This document shows positions 33,511-48,700 of a stretch of 64,000 bases of DNA, piece after piece. How positions within the stretch are numbered: position 1 is the stretch's first letter; each line of letters opens with the position of its first letter. The stretch covers positions 4,926,001-4,990,000 of the forward strand of contig JADLSH010000395.1 of NCBI GenBank assembly GCA_016169945.1, written 5' to 3'. The notes under the pieces are model-generated. The model ran no database searches. It saw only the letters and a program-made list of their open reading frames with translations, and had not been told where the DNA came from. The stretch is from Trachythela sp. YZ-2020 (taxonomy: Eukaryota > Cnidaria > Anthozoa > Malacalcyonacea > Clavulariidae). The position numbers and the translations under genes are program-made.

Positions 33511-33592
33511 GGCCTGCAGGCATGTATCCACTGAAAAGATTATTACCGAGCGTGTAAGATCATGGTGTATTTAAATTATATTACAAAACAAT

Positions 33593-33598
33593 TTATTC
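33593..33598 (-). terminator. Candidate SHOC1 polyadenylation signal AATAAA
   Basis: Minus-strand AATAAA lies about 115 bp past the SHOC1 stop codon at 33714-33716. It is plausible by position only, since AT-rich sequence gives many chance matches. Confidence 0.35.
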
Positions 33599-33713
33599 AG
33601 CATTAAAAATATGACAATTATTCATTGACAAGGAAAAAACGCAAGATAATTAATATACTGGATTATATCTTTACTGCGTGAAAATTTGCATATTTATAAT
33701 ATAATATTAATAA

Positions 33714-36700
33714 CTAAACAAAAGCCAATCTCGTCTGACCGTTCTTTGCTCCAGGAACAATTTCGTACGTTAGTTTCTTTTTCTTCTTCTGAGGTTTTTC
33801 ATACTTTGAATGATATAAAAACTCTTGAAAGCAGAAAACATTGTAAGTAAAATAAGAATAATTTTAAAATGATTGTATATACATCGAACCATAAAATCCA
33901 CCAGACAAGATTTACCTCCATTTTGTATAATAAATAACGACGACGAATAATTTGGAAATACGTTCTTTGTATGTTTGCATGGCGATAAGTATAATTGTTT
34001 TGTTAATTTCATGGAAACACCACGTTTATTTATATGACAAAGCTTTCGATCCGTAAACCCGACAAGAAAACGAATAATCGATAATTCCGCTTCCACCCTC
34101 GATGGTAAGCGACATGAGAGGTAACAGAGACAGTTATATGTTCTTTATCCAAAACTGTGCCAGAATAAATTTTGAGCACTTCAATTTAATTTGGCTGATA
34201 TATCAGCGTTTGTGCGTCATTAATATAAATAAATATGAATTAATCACCAGTCCGTGTGTCATTGTAAAAGTGTAGAGACATGGAAATGTATATTATAAAC
34301 TACATCTATACACAAACTGCCTTGAGCAATCTGTAAATAATTTCATTTCAGCAGTTTCTATTCTCACCTGTTCTGTTCTGCTTTGGGTATTGATAATTCG
34401 GCAAAATCTAGATAATTTAAAATCTATACATAAGTAATTAAAAGATAAACAAAAAAAATACTAACATCAATGTTTTTACTTTTTAAAAAGAACGAGCAAT
34501 GTTTAAAAATTACAAAGTCTATTTGTTTTGTTTCATCAAGAAAGAAAAACTAAAATAGACTATAGAGGGGCACTCCGCCAACAAATTAAGTCAACTATTC
34601 ATGCATAAATTATACATTCAGCTTTTTTAGCCCGGAAAAGCAAGACAAATTATTGTACATTTCTCATCTAATTTTCATCCTAATTAAACCAAAATGTAAC
34701 CGATTAACGAATTAAACTGCACACACAAACCAGCACACGCACAAACACGAGCAAACAAACCGAGGTGAAAATCTAACTTCCTGGTGGAGGTAATAAAACT
34801 TATTTCTTCTTACTGTAGACTTGTTTCAAGTCCGTCTCTAAAGAGGAATTCCGGGTTCGCGGCTGAGGGCAGCGCGACTTCCACAACGCGACGTCAAAGA
34901 GGACGTCAAAATGGCGTGATATGCCCATCTATGGATGTGCCCACTCCATTTTTACGCCATTTTCACGTCCTCTTTGACGTCGCGTTGTGTTTGCTAAAGC
35001 TGCCTAATATAGCAATCACTACATTCTAAAACAGTATCTTCAGAAAACATGCAATAGTTTCTAGAGGATAGAAGACATATAGGATCATATTTTATTTAAC
35101 TTTGATTTTCATAGTTTTAATTTCTCTGTAAAATTGATTATGATGATTAAACACGTGCAGTTAATGTTAGTCTGCGAATAACAGCTGCCCGATTGTCTTG
35201 TAATTGTTTGTCGAGGAACGAGACAATCGGGCGGCTGTTATTCGCAGGCTAATGTTCTACTTACTGTCTCCGTATGGCGTGGATCAATGTTTTGGGCAGA
35301 TGCAGGTTGAGATAAATAGGACACAGGTTTTCTCAAGTCAGACGTTGGTATGTTACGTGGTTTAGGTTGAACCACGCCCACAACATCAGGCATTTCGTAA
35401 CCTCGTTTTAAATTCTTTGAAGACCTAAACGTAAATATAGTCTTACCCATAAAACATGAATTTATATTTATCTTGTGTATGATGATATGAACAGATTTAA
35501 AATTATATGTTTGACATATAGCGAAAATCAATTGCAATGGGTATCAGTGTATATAGTTTTCTGCTCGACAATTTCCACCTACAGAACGAGACCTTCAACA
35601 CGATTGTGTTATGCCGAACGAGATGCCTAAAATTTAGAACAATTCACTTTCCGTACAATCGTTTTTTCGCATACTACCAGTAAGGTTATATAGTAAGCCG
35701 TGGGTTGTGTTTAAATAATTGGAATTTTTAATTTACCTCAATAAGAGTTTTGACTTGTCTCTATTACCGCCACTCGGCATTGTGTAACGGTTGTTATCGA
35801 CCGTAACAGAGATATCTCCAGCAACTTCTTCATAGGTACTGCGCACAGGAGAACGTATTCGGCGTTGAGGCTGTCTTTCGCGATGGTTTAAATGATCGTA
35901 GTTGGACGTATCATCAAGATCAATCTATGTGTTATCATTATAAGGTACGGAAGATAATTGCAATTAGATTACAATAATAAATCTCAAGTACATATATAAT
36001 CATGTCATTGCTTAGCGCAAAGATGGAAACGCACATGGAAATGGAATTCAAGTATATGTGAAAAGAAATAAAGGGTTAAAAGTTTAAACAAGTATTAGAC
36101 GTTGTCTTCGCTTTAATTTCAACAGCAAGCTATTGATTTCTACGATTTTATTCATTACCAAATTTAGGTCAAAATCATACCGCTACTCCAAACAAGCAAG
36201 GGCGTCAATCCTGGGGGGGAAGAATCCCCCCCCACTTTTTGGGCAGAGGGGGGATCAATATGTAATTATCCCTCCCCCGCACTTTTTTCCACTTTTGCTT
36301 ATACGACACGTTCTGATCATCAGAATTCTGTAAAGTCTTCCCCCAAAGTGCATGAAATGGCGTTTGAGAAGCTCTAGAGATACCCCCTAGTGCCGTCCTG
36401 CTTTCGGCACTCGATACCTGTGCATTCCCGCTAGCGGCATGGGGCCTTAATAGACAATTTTTAGTTAGACTCAAATTATGCTTCCGTCGGGAGGTGTCTA
36501 TAAATGATGCAGAAATGCCCTGAAAACGTTAACGTGTTACATGCCTCCATAATTATCAGTAGGCTCCATCATATCCCCACTTTTTGAGATTGATTTTCGC
36601 CCTTGTAAACAAGTTTTAGAAAAACTCCCTTTAGTTCTAAAGCCGTTGTCATAACTTTCCCAAGGATGGATGGTGCGCAAGAAGATTATGATGATCTGTA

Positions 36701-39700
36701 AGTTTGATTTTTATGAAATCCCCTGATAAAGGTCTCCAATTAAGACCAATCAGTATTGAAATTTCGAAATCTGATTTATGAATCAAAAATATTTTCATAT
36801 TAATAATCAACAGAAAAACATGTCTGTAACCTCAGTAAATTTGTTGCAGTTCCCAAAGTAATTCGCAGAAATAGTTTCGTGGTGCGGGAAGTTCTTTCTC
36901 GTTCCGTTTAGCAAAACATCACCAAGTGAAGATGTAGCAGGTATGGAAATATCATGATCCAACTGCTGAGAATGTGGAAAATGTGTGTTAAAGTAATTCG
37001 ACGGTATCTCTGATCGTGGGAAGACAGAGTCTTCATTGTATACACCATCTTCAGCATTTTCAATCACAGGATTAAAGTGGTAGTTGGTGTATTCGGGTTC
37101 AACCGTATCATGGTTAGGAAATTGAGGAATCTGTATGGGGTAACTTTCGTCTTCTTCGACATGCAAGCCACATTCAGTTGTATCTTTAAAATTCTGAGTT
37201 AAGAAAAGACATATTTGCATGTTAGTCAGCATGATATACAATGCAATTCTTCATGCCTTTCCTTGTAGTTCTTCCGCTTCTTTCTCATTTTTCCAACTTT
37301 TTCCTTACTTTCTTCTCTTCCCGTCATTTTAACTCCTTATTCTATTCAACCGTTTGGACTCGCTTCCTTATTCACTTCAATTTTAACGATTATTCACTTG
37401 CTCTTGTGTGGTCATATTCGTGTTCCTATATGTGTTCTTCTTATACTTTTTGTTTTCCTAGTCAGTTCTATCATCTTTACAACGTGTTCTTTAGTACACC
37501 ATACTATTCCTTACCTTCAAAATGCTTTCAGGAATCCATGGCAGTGCTTTCTTGAGCGACTCAAATGATGCAGTCAAAAGTGTAGTTAAAGGCAGAACAT
37601 TAAGCATTAACTGGGCGCTGCAAAAAATATAATTTAAGGTTATTTCTTATTCTGTTGAGCACAAAACATTTATCACATATTAAATGACAATACTCGTATT
37701 AAAACGTGAACATGGTTTTAATAGCTCAGAATGTATAGCTACCTAAATGAGTTCAAGGATGGAAATCCAAGGAGAAATCTTTCGTTCTAAAATGTGAAAA
37801 GCCAGGATATTATTGTTCAGTTTCATCATAAATTCAAATGAAAAGAAATAACTATTAAGAATCTAATCCCATCGGATATTATACCCACGCCCGGCCCGGC
37901 AAAGGCTTCAGCCCAGTAGATGTACGTGTGAGATCCGCACGTACCTCAGAACATTCTTCCGTCAACCAGTTACGTCTGGTCCAATCTTGTTTAGTAAACA
38001 CATGACTGGAATCTCTTGTTATCTCACAGAGTTGTCTTATGAGAGATGCTGTATGCTTTACTGACTGGGAATAGAAAACATCGACAACAAAATGCGGAAA
38101 TGATTGTTGTATCGACATCAGGCAACCATGGAATTTAGCCAAATTCAACTGCACTTCTCCGATAAATGAGTATCTATACGTAACAAATCAATCAGATTTT
38201 AATATAAACTAAATTGGTCTGCTTATATAAGATTGTAAATTGCTTTAAAAATTGCAAGTTGCCAGTTGCTTTAAAAATTGCCAGAGTTCGTGTTTTAGTT
38301 TTAAATTCTGGAGAAATCATATTGCACTTACTCTGAGTTTCTGTTCTTCTCACAAACTAGGATAATACTGCACATTTGACATTTGAATGAGGTGGAAAGA
38401 AAGAGATCAACAATATTCTTATATCCTTCTTCATTACTAAAGTTGATCACATTCTCAATAATCACACTAGCACGTTGATCCAGAATAAGGTCAGGCTGTC
38501 GACACATCTTAGATGAAGTAGTCACTGTATTTTTTAAGATTGTCTCATATTCTCTCTCAATTATAACAATTCCACATATTTGCTCTAAACGCCTCAGTAA
38601 GTTAGCATTCTTCGTAATCTTAGATGACCCAATCAGAGTATATATCTCCTGTTTTGCAACCTCGGGATCAAATGTTGGCGATTCTAAAAAAGACGAACAA
38701 ACAGAAGAAGTACAGTAATACTAGCTAAATTATTATGTATAAGCCCGATGACTCCCAGCCTGAATGTCAGAGATAGAGTACGGAGTCCATCCGTACCCTC
38801 AGGTAATGTCTAGAAACGGATTATCCGTCATAGCGCATCATCCGTGTAAAGGATAATATGCATGTAATCTGTAAAAACAAGACGAACCATCCAGACGAAC
38901 CAGAATTATAGCACATGCACCTACATTAGCAATGGTTCTGAGAACAAGTCACGCCTGCATGGTATTTTCTGAATGACTCTGATTGTTCCGCATTTGTCAC
39001 ATAAACGGATCATCCGTCAAGACAAATTGCGCATACAAGTCGCAAGAGTTTAGAAACTATGCAGATAGTTTGTCTTGATAAACGATCAATCTGTTCTCCA
39101 AATTTATACACAGACTAAGTTTCAGACGAACTGCCGTATTTAGCCCAAGTTCTTCCAAACCAATCACCCGTCTCAAGTATAAAGAGGGCCAATATTTCAT
39201 GATGGCTTACGTGGAGCTTACCAATGCCTTCGAGTGTGGTCGATCAATTTTCTTACCTTCAGTATTGTATTCATTGTGTTCCTGTTGATCTCCACTCGAC
39301 ACACCTTTAAAACAGATGAACTTATTTACTTTGACTGATTTTCCAGACAGAATTTTGCTCAGCCATTCAATTTTATCTTCATATGCGATGAATGAAATAA
39401 ACGAAGACCACGGAAAGTTATCAGGGATGTTAGCGGGATCACAGATAACAACATGAACGTTGTTTATTAAAGGAAATGTCTGACTTTTTCTTTCAATGGT
39501 TGCTATTTTCAAGCCTTTTAGTTGTTGGAGTTTACTTATCAGGCACGTCGACACGTCTTGAAAACCTCTGAAGATCATCACCAAAATTTTATCGTTCAAA
39601 GACAGTGATGAAGGTTTGGGTTGCCATACTCGCACATAGTTATAAGTCGCGATGATTTTGGGATGAATTGTCTTAGCTTTGGTCAAGTTCTGTTCAGTTT

Positions 39701-42700
39701 TCACTAGGTTGTCTTTAATTCGATCCAAGGAACCATCAAGCTCTTCATTGTACTGGGTAGACATAGTTTTAATATAATCTATGAAGATAAAATACTACAT
39801 AAATATTTTACAGTAGAAAGTCACGTGACATGCGACATTTGTTCTTTGAACATTTTATATATCAAACATCGTGTTAAAAGTTGGTATGTCACTTAATACA
39901 GAACGTATTTATTGTGACCTCAGGAAACGGCAGTATGTTTTGTGATCCACTCGACGGCCGATGTTTCTATCGCGGACATCGGCGATCTCGCCGTAAATAT
40001 GCATTAAAACCAAGAATGATAAAACACATCGAATATACTCAATAATGGGAAAACCTTTAAAACCTTGCACGAGTGATGAACAATATTTGCACAAAGCATG
40101 TACGGGTACCTTGAGCGACTGTAAATCCACATTCTCTAATGAGTTCAGCAGTTGTGACTAATGTATGTAGACAGATCAACATCTTATACTTCTTTCCATC
40201 AAAAGTTTGATCTGTATTAAATAGATCTGATTTCTTCTTTGCTTCTTGTTTCAAGACAAATCTTGTGTAGTCTCCAGTAAGATTACTGGTCGTGTATGAG
40301 GATGCGACACACCCAGTTTCTTGTAATTGTATGAGACATGATCGAATGTAATTCTCGATATAATTGTAAGTAGTTTGGACTTCACTGGCTAGAGGAACAT
40401 CTACAACTTCAGTATTGTCTTTAAGATCCTCTATCTTAAAAAGAAAAGGTAGCTGTGTTAAAATAGAGCACGTACTATATAAAGCAATTCTATTTTACAA
40501 GTGGATTACATTTCAATTTTAGGATCTACTTTGAACAAGCTATTAAGGAACTAAAAACACAAATACTGTGTGTATTCTCCCACTTTATATAATCTTACTA
40601 TCTCCCACTTTATATAATCTTAATATCTCCCACTTTATATAATCTATATATCTCCCACTTTATCTCCCAGTCAGGCCGGAAAAATATTGTTTGTAGTGTC
40701 AAAATTGCTCGTTCACAAATTGTGTTTGTTAAAATTGCAGAGACCAATACTTCTCATCAACGCTGCCGTTTTACAAACTTTTTTTAGAAAAGATTTCCCA
40801 GATTGAACGACATTTTTCGAGAAAAATATAATCCACCATAATATTACGAATTTTGGAGGACATCTTAAATAATTTTCAGACTTCATCAATATGATGTCGT
40901 CAAAGATTCAAAGTAAGATCAACACATCGTTATCTTTGTTGGTGGGTCTGAAAGATGAATATACAAAAACATGTAAGGTAAGCGGTCTTAAGCAAAGGAG
41001 GTGATATCCAGTTACCTTAGTGACAGTGTCGTCATTCTGGTCTGAGACTCCTTGATCAACTTTCATCGCTTTGACAATGGCTTCTAAAATAGAGAAATTG
41101 AACTTAAAACTTTAGAATTTAGTGTACTATTGTACTATTATTCATTTTTATCTTCTGATTTGTTCAATTGATATCCTATACTTACTATTATAAATATATA
41201 TATTGAAATTCCTATACTTACTATTATAACTAGTATCAAAATTTCAATTTACAGTTCAAGAATTAATTAATTATTCATGACTATATTTTAGCCAAATTCA
41301 TCAAAACCTCAAAACCTCCACCTGGCAGCGCAAAAAGCACAATGAGCGTGTGTAGCTATGTCATCGAGCATGAACGTTTTGGACGTTTTGTGTTGCAAAA
41401 TGTTAAGAACAAATACAAGAATAAAGAAAGAGACATAAACATGTCCAATTGTGCTTCAGTTTCGTGTTTGGAGGTCGAGGATTCGCTGTTGTGAGTTTTG
41501 ACCTTCAGGGGATAACGTTAAATGTATTAGCTGTATATCACGTGCATGCAGTGACTGATAAAACACCGATTGTCATAATTTCCGTTACTATTTTTTATAT
41601 AAAACCTCTTTTAGTAATCTTTATATAAAGAACAAATATCGAAGTCCCTCTTTTGGCATAAAATAAACCCGCCGAGTACGTATTTTACACGAACCTAGTA
41701 ACAAAACTCTCCTGCTGGTTAATGAGATGATCAAATCTTTTCTAACCAATTAATTAAGTAGGAATAATTTAAGTCAACGATTCCCTTTATCATGGAGATC
41801 ATATATACTTCAACCCGAACATTAAGTGATCAATGATTTGTCAGTTTAAGTTTAGTTTAATGTGTTTATCACTCTGAGGTGGACGAAAAGCCCCGAGGGT
41901 TAATTAGTTAGTTATTTTACGATTAATGCCTAAAGGTTAGTTTTTAGTGAGGGAGGAAAAAACCCTCGAAGCACAAGAGAGAACCAACCAAATCTACTTA
42001 CAAAAGTCTTCAAGTACAGGAAAGTTACCCAGGCAAGTTATTCCTGACCTCGACCTGCAGTAGTGGGTGTAACTCAGAGGTAAGAGGCAGCGCGCTAACT
42101 GAAGCTGCCGCGCTTCCTGATGTAAACTAAACATGTAAGCAAATAAAGTTACGTTACGTACGAAAACTAAAATGCATTCAATAATAATAATAAAGCCTAT
42201 CAACATACTTGGAGGACAGCTTGTTGATGATTTCACTCCAGTTCTAAGCAATACAAAATCATCTATTCCTGAATGAATATTGGTGTACTTTTTGCTGCCA
42301 TCTAACACTTTAGAGTTTCTCACACTACTGCATTTTGTTGTATTTTCTACGATCGCTTTTGTTGATGATTTACTCTGAGTAGAACTTGGGATGGAAGTGT
42401 TTGTTTCACGAAGGTTTTCTTTTTCTTTTACTGCCACACAAGGCATCAAAGGACTTGGTTTCATTTCCTTGGTAAGCTCTAAAGCAAGTGGCGATGCATC
42501 GGTGCTGGACACTAAATAATAACAAAGATATGACAAAAGCATTATATAGGTGGTTCTACCCTCGTGTTGGATGAATACGATAAACGATTTTCTTGTTTGT
42601 CATTCTAACTTCATCTAACATGCAGCGAAAATCTCTTTGACTTTTGAATCACTTGAAACAGTGGTTGATCCTTACGACCATACTGCATATTATTATGCTT

Positions 42701-45700
42701 AGAATTGTAAAGAGGTAAACCTAAACGTTGTGTCCAAAAAGACTGCTCAAAAGTAAAAAGATATGCCAACAGAATATTTCCACTTCTCTCTGCGAACAAA
42801 TTTTTTTTTATAAGCCTCCCTCACATTTAATTAATCTTAGAGACATTTTGAAATACGAGAGTATTTTTCGTAATTTTTACGGTATATAATACGTCTTCTG
42901 TATAGTTATCTTAACTATAAATCTCATATATGACCACGTAACACCCGATCACGTACCATAAACATTGCTCCATGGCATTTTCTTTAATTTAAGTTTTAGT
43001 TCCGAACAAAAGTTTGGCAACTCCATAGGTGATTCAGGCGACGAACAATCTTTGTATATTGTATTAAGTCGAAGATTGATATTCTCTTCTGATGTTTTAT
43101 GTAGTGGATCCCAATGTAACTGTAACTCTAATTCACTTTGAAAGTCTTCTTTCGACAATGTAGATAATATATGAACAAGATCTTCATCCGCTAGTTCTTT
43201 ATCATCAACATCAGGAACTGTAATTAGGATTGGAATGATGATTAGAACGCTCTGATTGTACAGGGTTGCTGTATAAAAACTTTTTAATGTTATGAAACAC
43301 ATGCATATTGTCGTCATTTCAATTTGATATGATTGTTTTTTTGTATAAAATATCCAATTTATGCAAAGCTATATAAATTCTGGTTAATGAAGAAATATGT
43401 TCAAGAAGATTTGCGCTAAGGTCTCGCCAGTCTGTCAGCACAATTCGTGCATGCACCAAATTTAGCTCGGGGAAGGTTTCAAGTGATAGAACAAGGCATT
43501 CATTTTCCTGTCCTATTAATAATTATAAAATGTCAAGACGAAATTGATCATTGGCAACTTAGCACGTGAACAACCGATGCAAACTTGGGTTAACCAATAA
43601 AAAATTCTCCTAAGGATTTCCTTCAACCCCATGCACACAATAATCCTCTTTCTATTCAAAGACATTTGGATACAGGTTTTCAGTCTGTGTGTAAACAGAG
43701 CTATAGCCCATACCTTTCAACGTTTGTTTCAAGGTATTAGACGTTTGTTACACAAAAAAAACCCACCCGGCTCCCCGGACGCAGAACCGAGTAATATCTA
43801 TAGATCGAATCTGCATGCTTAATGTCCTTTGGGAGAACATTTCGCCACGTGAAGTGCATTTTACAGGTCATTCAGCTGTCGTAAATGCGACCTAATGACC
43901 TGACCTACAATCACTGACAAAAAGGTTTTGGACAGTAGTAAGCTATATAGTCATATAGATAACTACACAATTTATAATGCTGTTGGGTATATAAACGTTG
44001 TCCCTCCCTCCCCCCACCTTAATTGAACAAGGTTACTCGCTAGTAAGCAACATTTTGGGCAATTAATTGGGTGATTCATTAAACATGGGAGGTCAATTAT
44101 GTTGTAAATAACCTGGGGCCGATTGTTTAAAAGTCTTAACTATCCGTTTTGTAGTTAAATAGTAGTTAACTGTAAAATTCGCGATTCTGATTGGTTAACT
44201 TTCGCACTAACTATAGTTAACTTTAACTACTTTTTTATACAACTGGTCCCAGAAGTTATTCTCTTTTTTTGTCCAAAGTGTTTTATCACTGATTGTAGAG
44301 ACTCGATGTCATAGTTCTGAACTGGGGTTCGCTTGTTCCCCTGTTATCTAGAAATTTACCTGTTCTTAATTCTAGAAAAACCTACAGTTTTTGCATGCTC
44401 TGTCAGGTCTTGAGTACCATTACTGTCTCTGTATATAACCAATGGTGGTCCCTAGACCATCAGGACTCAACTCGCTGATCAACACTGATGCACAGAGCTG
44501 GCTCACCCCCTCTGCAATCTAGAGGTTCTCTTGTTCCTCCAGGTTAAACTTAGGTTAGCTAGAAATATATGCAACAAAAATGCGCCTGTTGCCTGTGTTG
44601 TCTTGCTAAGTTACGGTTTAGTTGCCAGTTGTCCAAAATACTCTATGATTTATTTTAACATATAAAACTTCATTAATGATAGTATAGTATGAAATGGTAT
44701 GTTAATAGTCGCTTCCTTAGATACAGCAAGCGAGCTATCCTTACGAGCAAGCGAATATCGTTACGTGACATCATAAACTACATCGTTAATGGTGTAACAT
44801 AATACGAAATTAAGACGTACTTATATTATGAAATAGAAAACATTTTCGGTTTTACGCAGTAATTTGAATAACAAATAGACTTACCCACAAGTCTTAACGA
44901 AGATATTTTATCTGGCAATTTGCTGGAAGCAACAACTTCTCGTGTCATTTTGTTTTGTGAACGTGGGGAGAAAACACATCTGCAAAAAATGATATCAAAA
45001 TTAAATTCAAGAAATTAAAAGGATCTTTTTAATTTTGGTTAGGTTTTTGTAAGGAATGTACGGCTCACATAAAGAGCCTCCAGGAAGTCTAGGCGCACGT
45101 TTAGGTTAAACATTTCTCCTGGGGAATGAAAATGCCGAGCTAGAACAAGCATAGTGAACTGAATGTAAAACACAAAACTAAAACCTTCTGACCTTTTTCT
45201 GAACTAAAACTGCAAACAAGATTCATGATAACTTAGTAAAGCAAAAACATTTTGAAAACTGATTCTAAATGAAAGAAGAATGTACTACGTCGTAAAGATA
45301 ACTTGTATTTCACTAGATCATCGACTGTTCTTTATTTACAGTACAGCAAGATATTTTATACAATCCACTAATTCAATTGTCCAAGAGATCATATTAAGTT
45401 TATAATACAATATTACTTACACTGGTTCTCCTAGTTGGAGTTGACAAGGCTCTAGTCGATTGACATCTTGTTTGTTTACATCAATGTTGTCTTTATGCTC
45501 AGTACGGTAGGTTGGTGGTGGTGATTCTAACATTAATGGAGATACATCTTTCACGACAATATTGGTTTCTTAGAAAGACAAAAAACATAACGCAAAAATA
45601 TTTTGTCAAACCAAAAGGCAAAACTTATGAATTTCTGAAATTTCCTTTGAACTTTCTTTGCAATACAAATAATTAGAACCTGCTACTTATTTACACTTTT

Positions 45701-48700
45701 TCTCATTTAGTTATATATATATTATGCATAGGAGCCAATCAGCTAAGTGTTAAAAACGTCTAGAACTAGAAATGCACATGAATCAAGATATATATATATA
45801 TATATCTATATATCGGCTATATGATCAAGTAAATACTCAACACAATGATTATCATTTCTTACTTTACCTGTTTCATTTATTTCCAGAAAGGTCTTTACTT
45901 TTGGCTTCTCATGATATTTTGCATCGGTCTCATATTCTTGATGTTTTGTCCATGCAACAGTTTTGCAGGAATTCTGTAGTTCTTCAAAAGGAAAAAATAT
46001 TAAAACAAGCTTATTTTGAATATATAAATTCCCATGCTATCACCTTATTTAACCTTGCATTATTTAGCTTCTCGTTCCTTCCAGTTCTATTTTAACTTTC
46101 CAGAAAACCATTATATATACAGATACACATGCATTACGACAATATAACCTTTTTAATACTAGCCTCCATTGCAAACGCTGTTTGTGGGCAAACTACAAAG
46201 AGCGTCTGCAAAGAAGGATAGGTAAAAACGAAAAAGTGGCTTATTCAAAAATGGAATATATATTAAGTGAGTTCAATCGGAAGCAAGTTGATATTTTGGA
46301 GGAGGGAAAGGGTCGTTTGGAGATTGGAAAGAATACATTCGTCTCCAGACTTTACTACGTTTTCTCAACCATCCAAACATGTCAAACATGTTCAGATGGA
46401 ATTTTCGTACAATTCATATTGTTGGACCTAAGAGGGATATAATCCCAGAAATCCCACACTGAAAAAATCCCATCCGCCCAAAATATATTTTCGAGTTTAC
46501 TAGTCAAATATCTAAGATTCACGACCACGTAAAAAAACGTCACATGTTCTTAGTTCGTTAATAACGGTGTCATGAACCTTTTAAATTTAGCACACAGGTA
46601 AATGTAATCTGTTTGGACATAACTACACCACTCGTACATTCTTTACTTTGTATAATACAGTCACTTACTCACCCTGAAAATACTTATTACGTTCTAAAAT
46701 CACTTCACTGCTTTGTTCTGGTATTGGTGAAACATTCTCGCAGTTAACCTTAATGTACGCGTCGTGAGAACTATAGGCTGAACCAATCAATGGACTTGCA
46801 AAGTTGAAATTTTCAGTTTCATTCTATAATTGGAGAAAATACTGCATTAACTAATAAAAAAGCATAGAGTTATCTCATTCATATTAAGAGAATCTATATA
46901 TATATATAGAATTTGTTTCTATACTAAATGTTCATGACCTGCTGATATATCCTTATACACTTGACATAATACTAGTGATCGTGTATAGCTTTAATCCGAA
47001 CTTTTATCAGTAATAAATGCAGTACCCCCTTCTTTTTTGCAAGAATGCTTGAATATATAATTTTTCTATAGTTTTCATTCTCCAAGCATCACTTATGACT
47101 ATTTCAGGCATGAATATCGTGTAAAGATACGATCGTGGGATTGGACGGTTACTTATGACGTCATCCATTCCCGAATGTTTTCACCCTTGGTAATATGCTC
47201 GTCTAGAGAGCCCCCATAGTTTTGAATTTAGTTCTACAGCACTGCATATATTGCTCATAGATTGTCAACATTAATATTCTAAGGTACCGTTTTTATGTTG
47301 GCCTGGCGGTTAACCGAGGGACCCTGATTGATACAAATTTCCTTTACGAAACAATTTCACTTCATGAAAACAAGTTATTCTTGCCAATTTGGCTTACTGA
47401 AGTCGCAAACCGGCCCAGACTGGCTAGCCGCGAGCTCATATAAATGAACCTCAAACAACTGACAGATGAACAATATTCAAAATGCTCATGGACCTCATGC
47501 ATTTCATATATTTTAGTTTTTGCCAAACCTGCTCTGGAATCGATAATCTTACGAAAGATTCCTTTGATGGTATTCCAACAATGCAACTTAACGTTGAATT
47601 TTCATCACAATAAAATCTAGAGCTGAAAAAACAAAAACATGAAACACAAGAAATTTCGTTATTAGGATGTAGTAGACTTTGGTAAAAATATTAGGTGTCT
47701 GTATTAAGCCCAGGGTGTTATTTAATCCTCAAACATATAGAGAGAAGACTAATTATAGTTTAGATAATCTTATGCATTAACGCAGAGAACTATTAATGTT
47801 CTTGCCGCGTGTTGGAATCTTGGCCATATAAACACACAAAACTTGGTCGACAGATAGCTATACTGCTATAGACAATCCAGGACGAACGTTCTTGCAAATC
47901 ATTCTTTATTAACATATCTGTAGCCTATATATACTTAGCCTAGCCAGCCAAATTTTCGGAATAAAGGGATTGTAGCGTTTTAATAGCAACGCTTATACGA
48001 TTTAATAACAAATTGTATTAGCCTACCATATGGTCCAACATTCAGTTCTTATGCAGCCATCTTTTCCAACAAATGGATCAGCAACTTTTCTTGGTTTGAG
48101 TCTCGATGCTAAATCCTGGAAACGTGGTATGCGTCGTAAAAACTCTTCAAAGCAATCTTTCATAACCATTTCCTCCAGTTGCCATTTTTCTGGAAATATA
48201 TTTTAATCAGTTAAGGACCACTAAATAATGCTCTGGTGTTTCTTTTACAAAAAAACGAATCAAAATACCAAAAGGAAAAAAAGATATTATGGAAGAAAGA
48301 AGGACAGAACGACAGAGCTAAAATGAAGAAAAGAAAAAGATGGAAAGGAGAGAAAATACGAAAGAATGTTTATTATTATGGTTATTGCTCTAGCTTTGCT
48401 CTTATGGTTAGGTTTATAGCTATAGGTTTTAGGTTGGGGTAAAATGGTTGTAAGGTTATGCTTATAGTATTTGTGAAATTTTAACTGAATTTCTATATGA
48501 TATTTGCTGTTAGTTTACCATGTGTGAACACACAAGAATGCATGTACTTCATGTCGTTTTTATAAGAACCTTAATATAAATGCAGGTTTGCATGTTAGTA
48601 ATTGTAGTGCATATTAATTGCAAATTAATATTTTTGAAAACGAACTAAACTTACCTGTGTTAGAAGGAAGATCATGTTTGCTAATGTCAACTTCATGTCG

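Noticed and set aside
33770..34096. Minus-strand 108-residue ORF as a SHOC1 exon
   Set aside because: SHOC1 exon 20 ends in phase 0 and joins directly and correctly to 33714-33788. This ORF offers no acceptor in the right phase.
37241..37555. 104-residue plus-strand ORF rich in Phe and Ser
   Set aside because: It overlaps antisense to SHOC1 exon 17 and intronic pyrimidine-rich sequence. Composition explains it.
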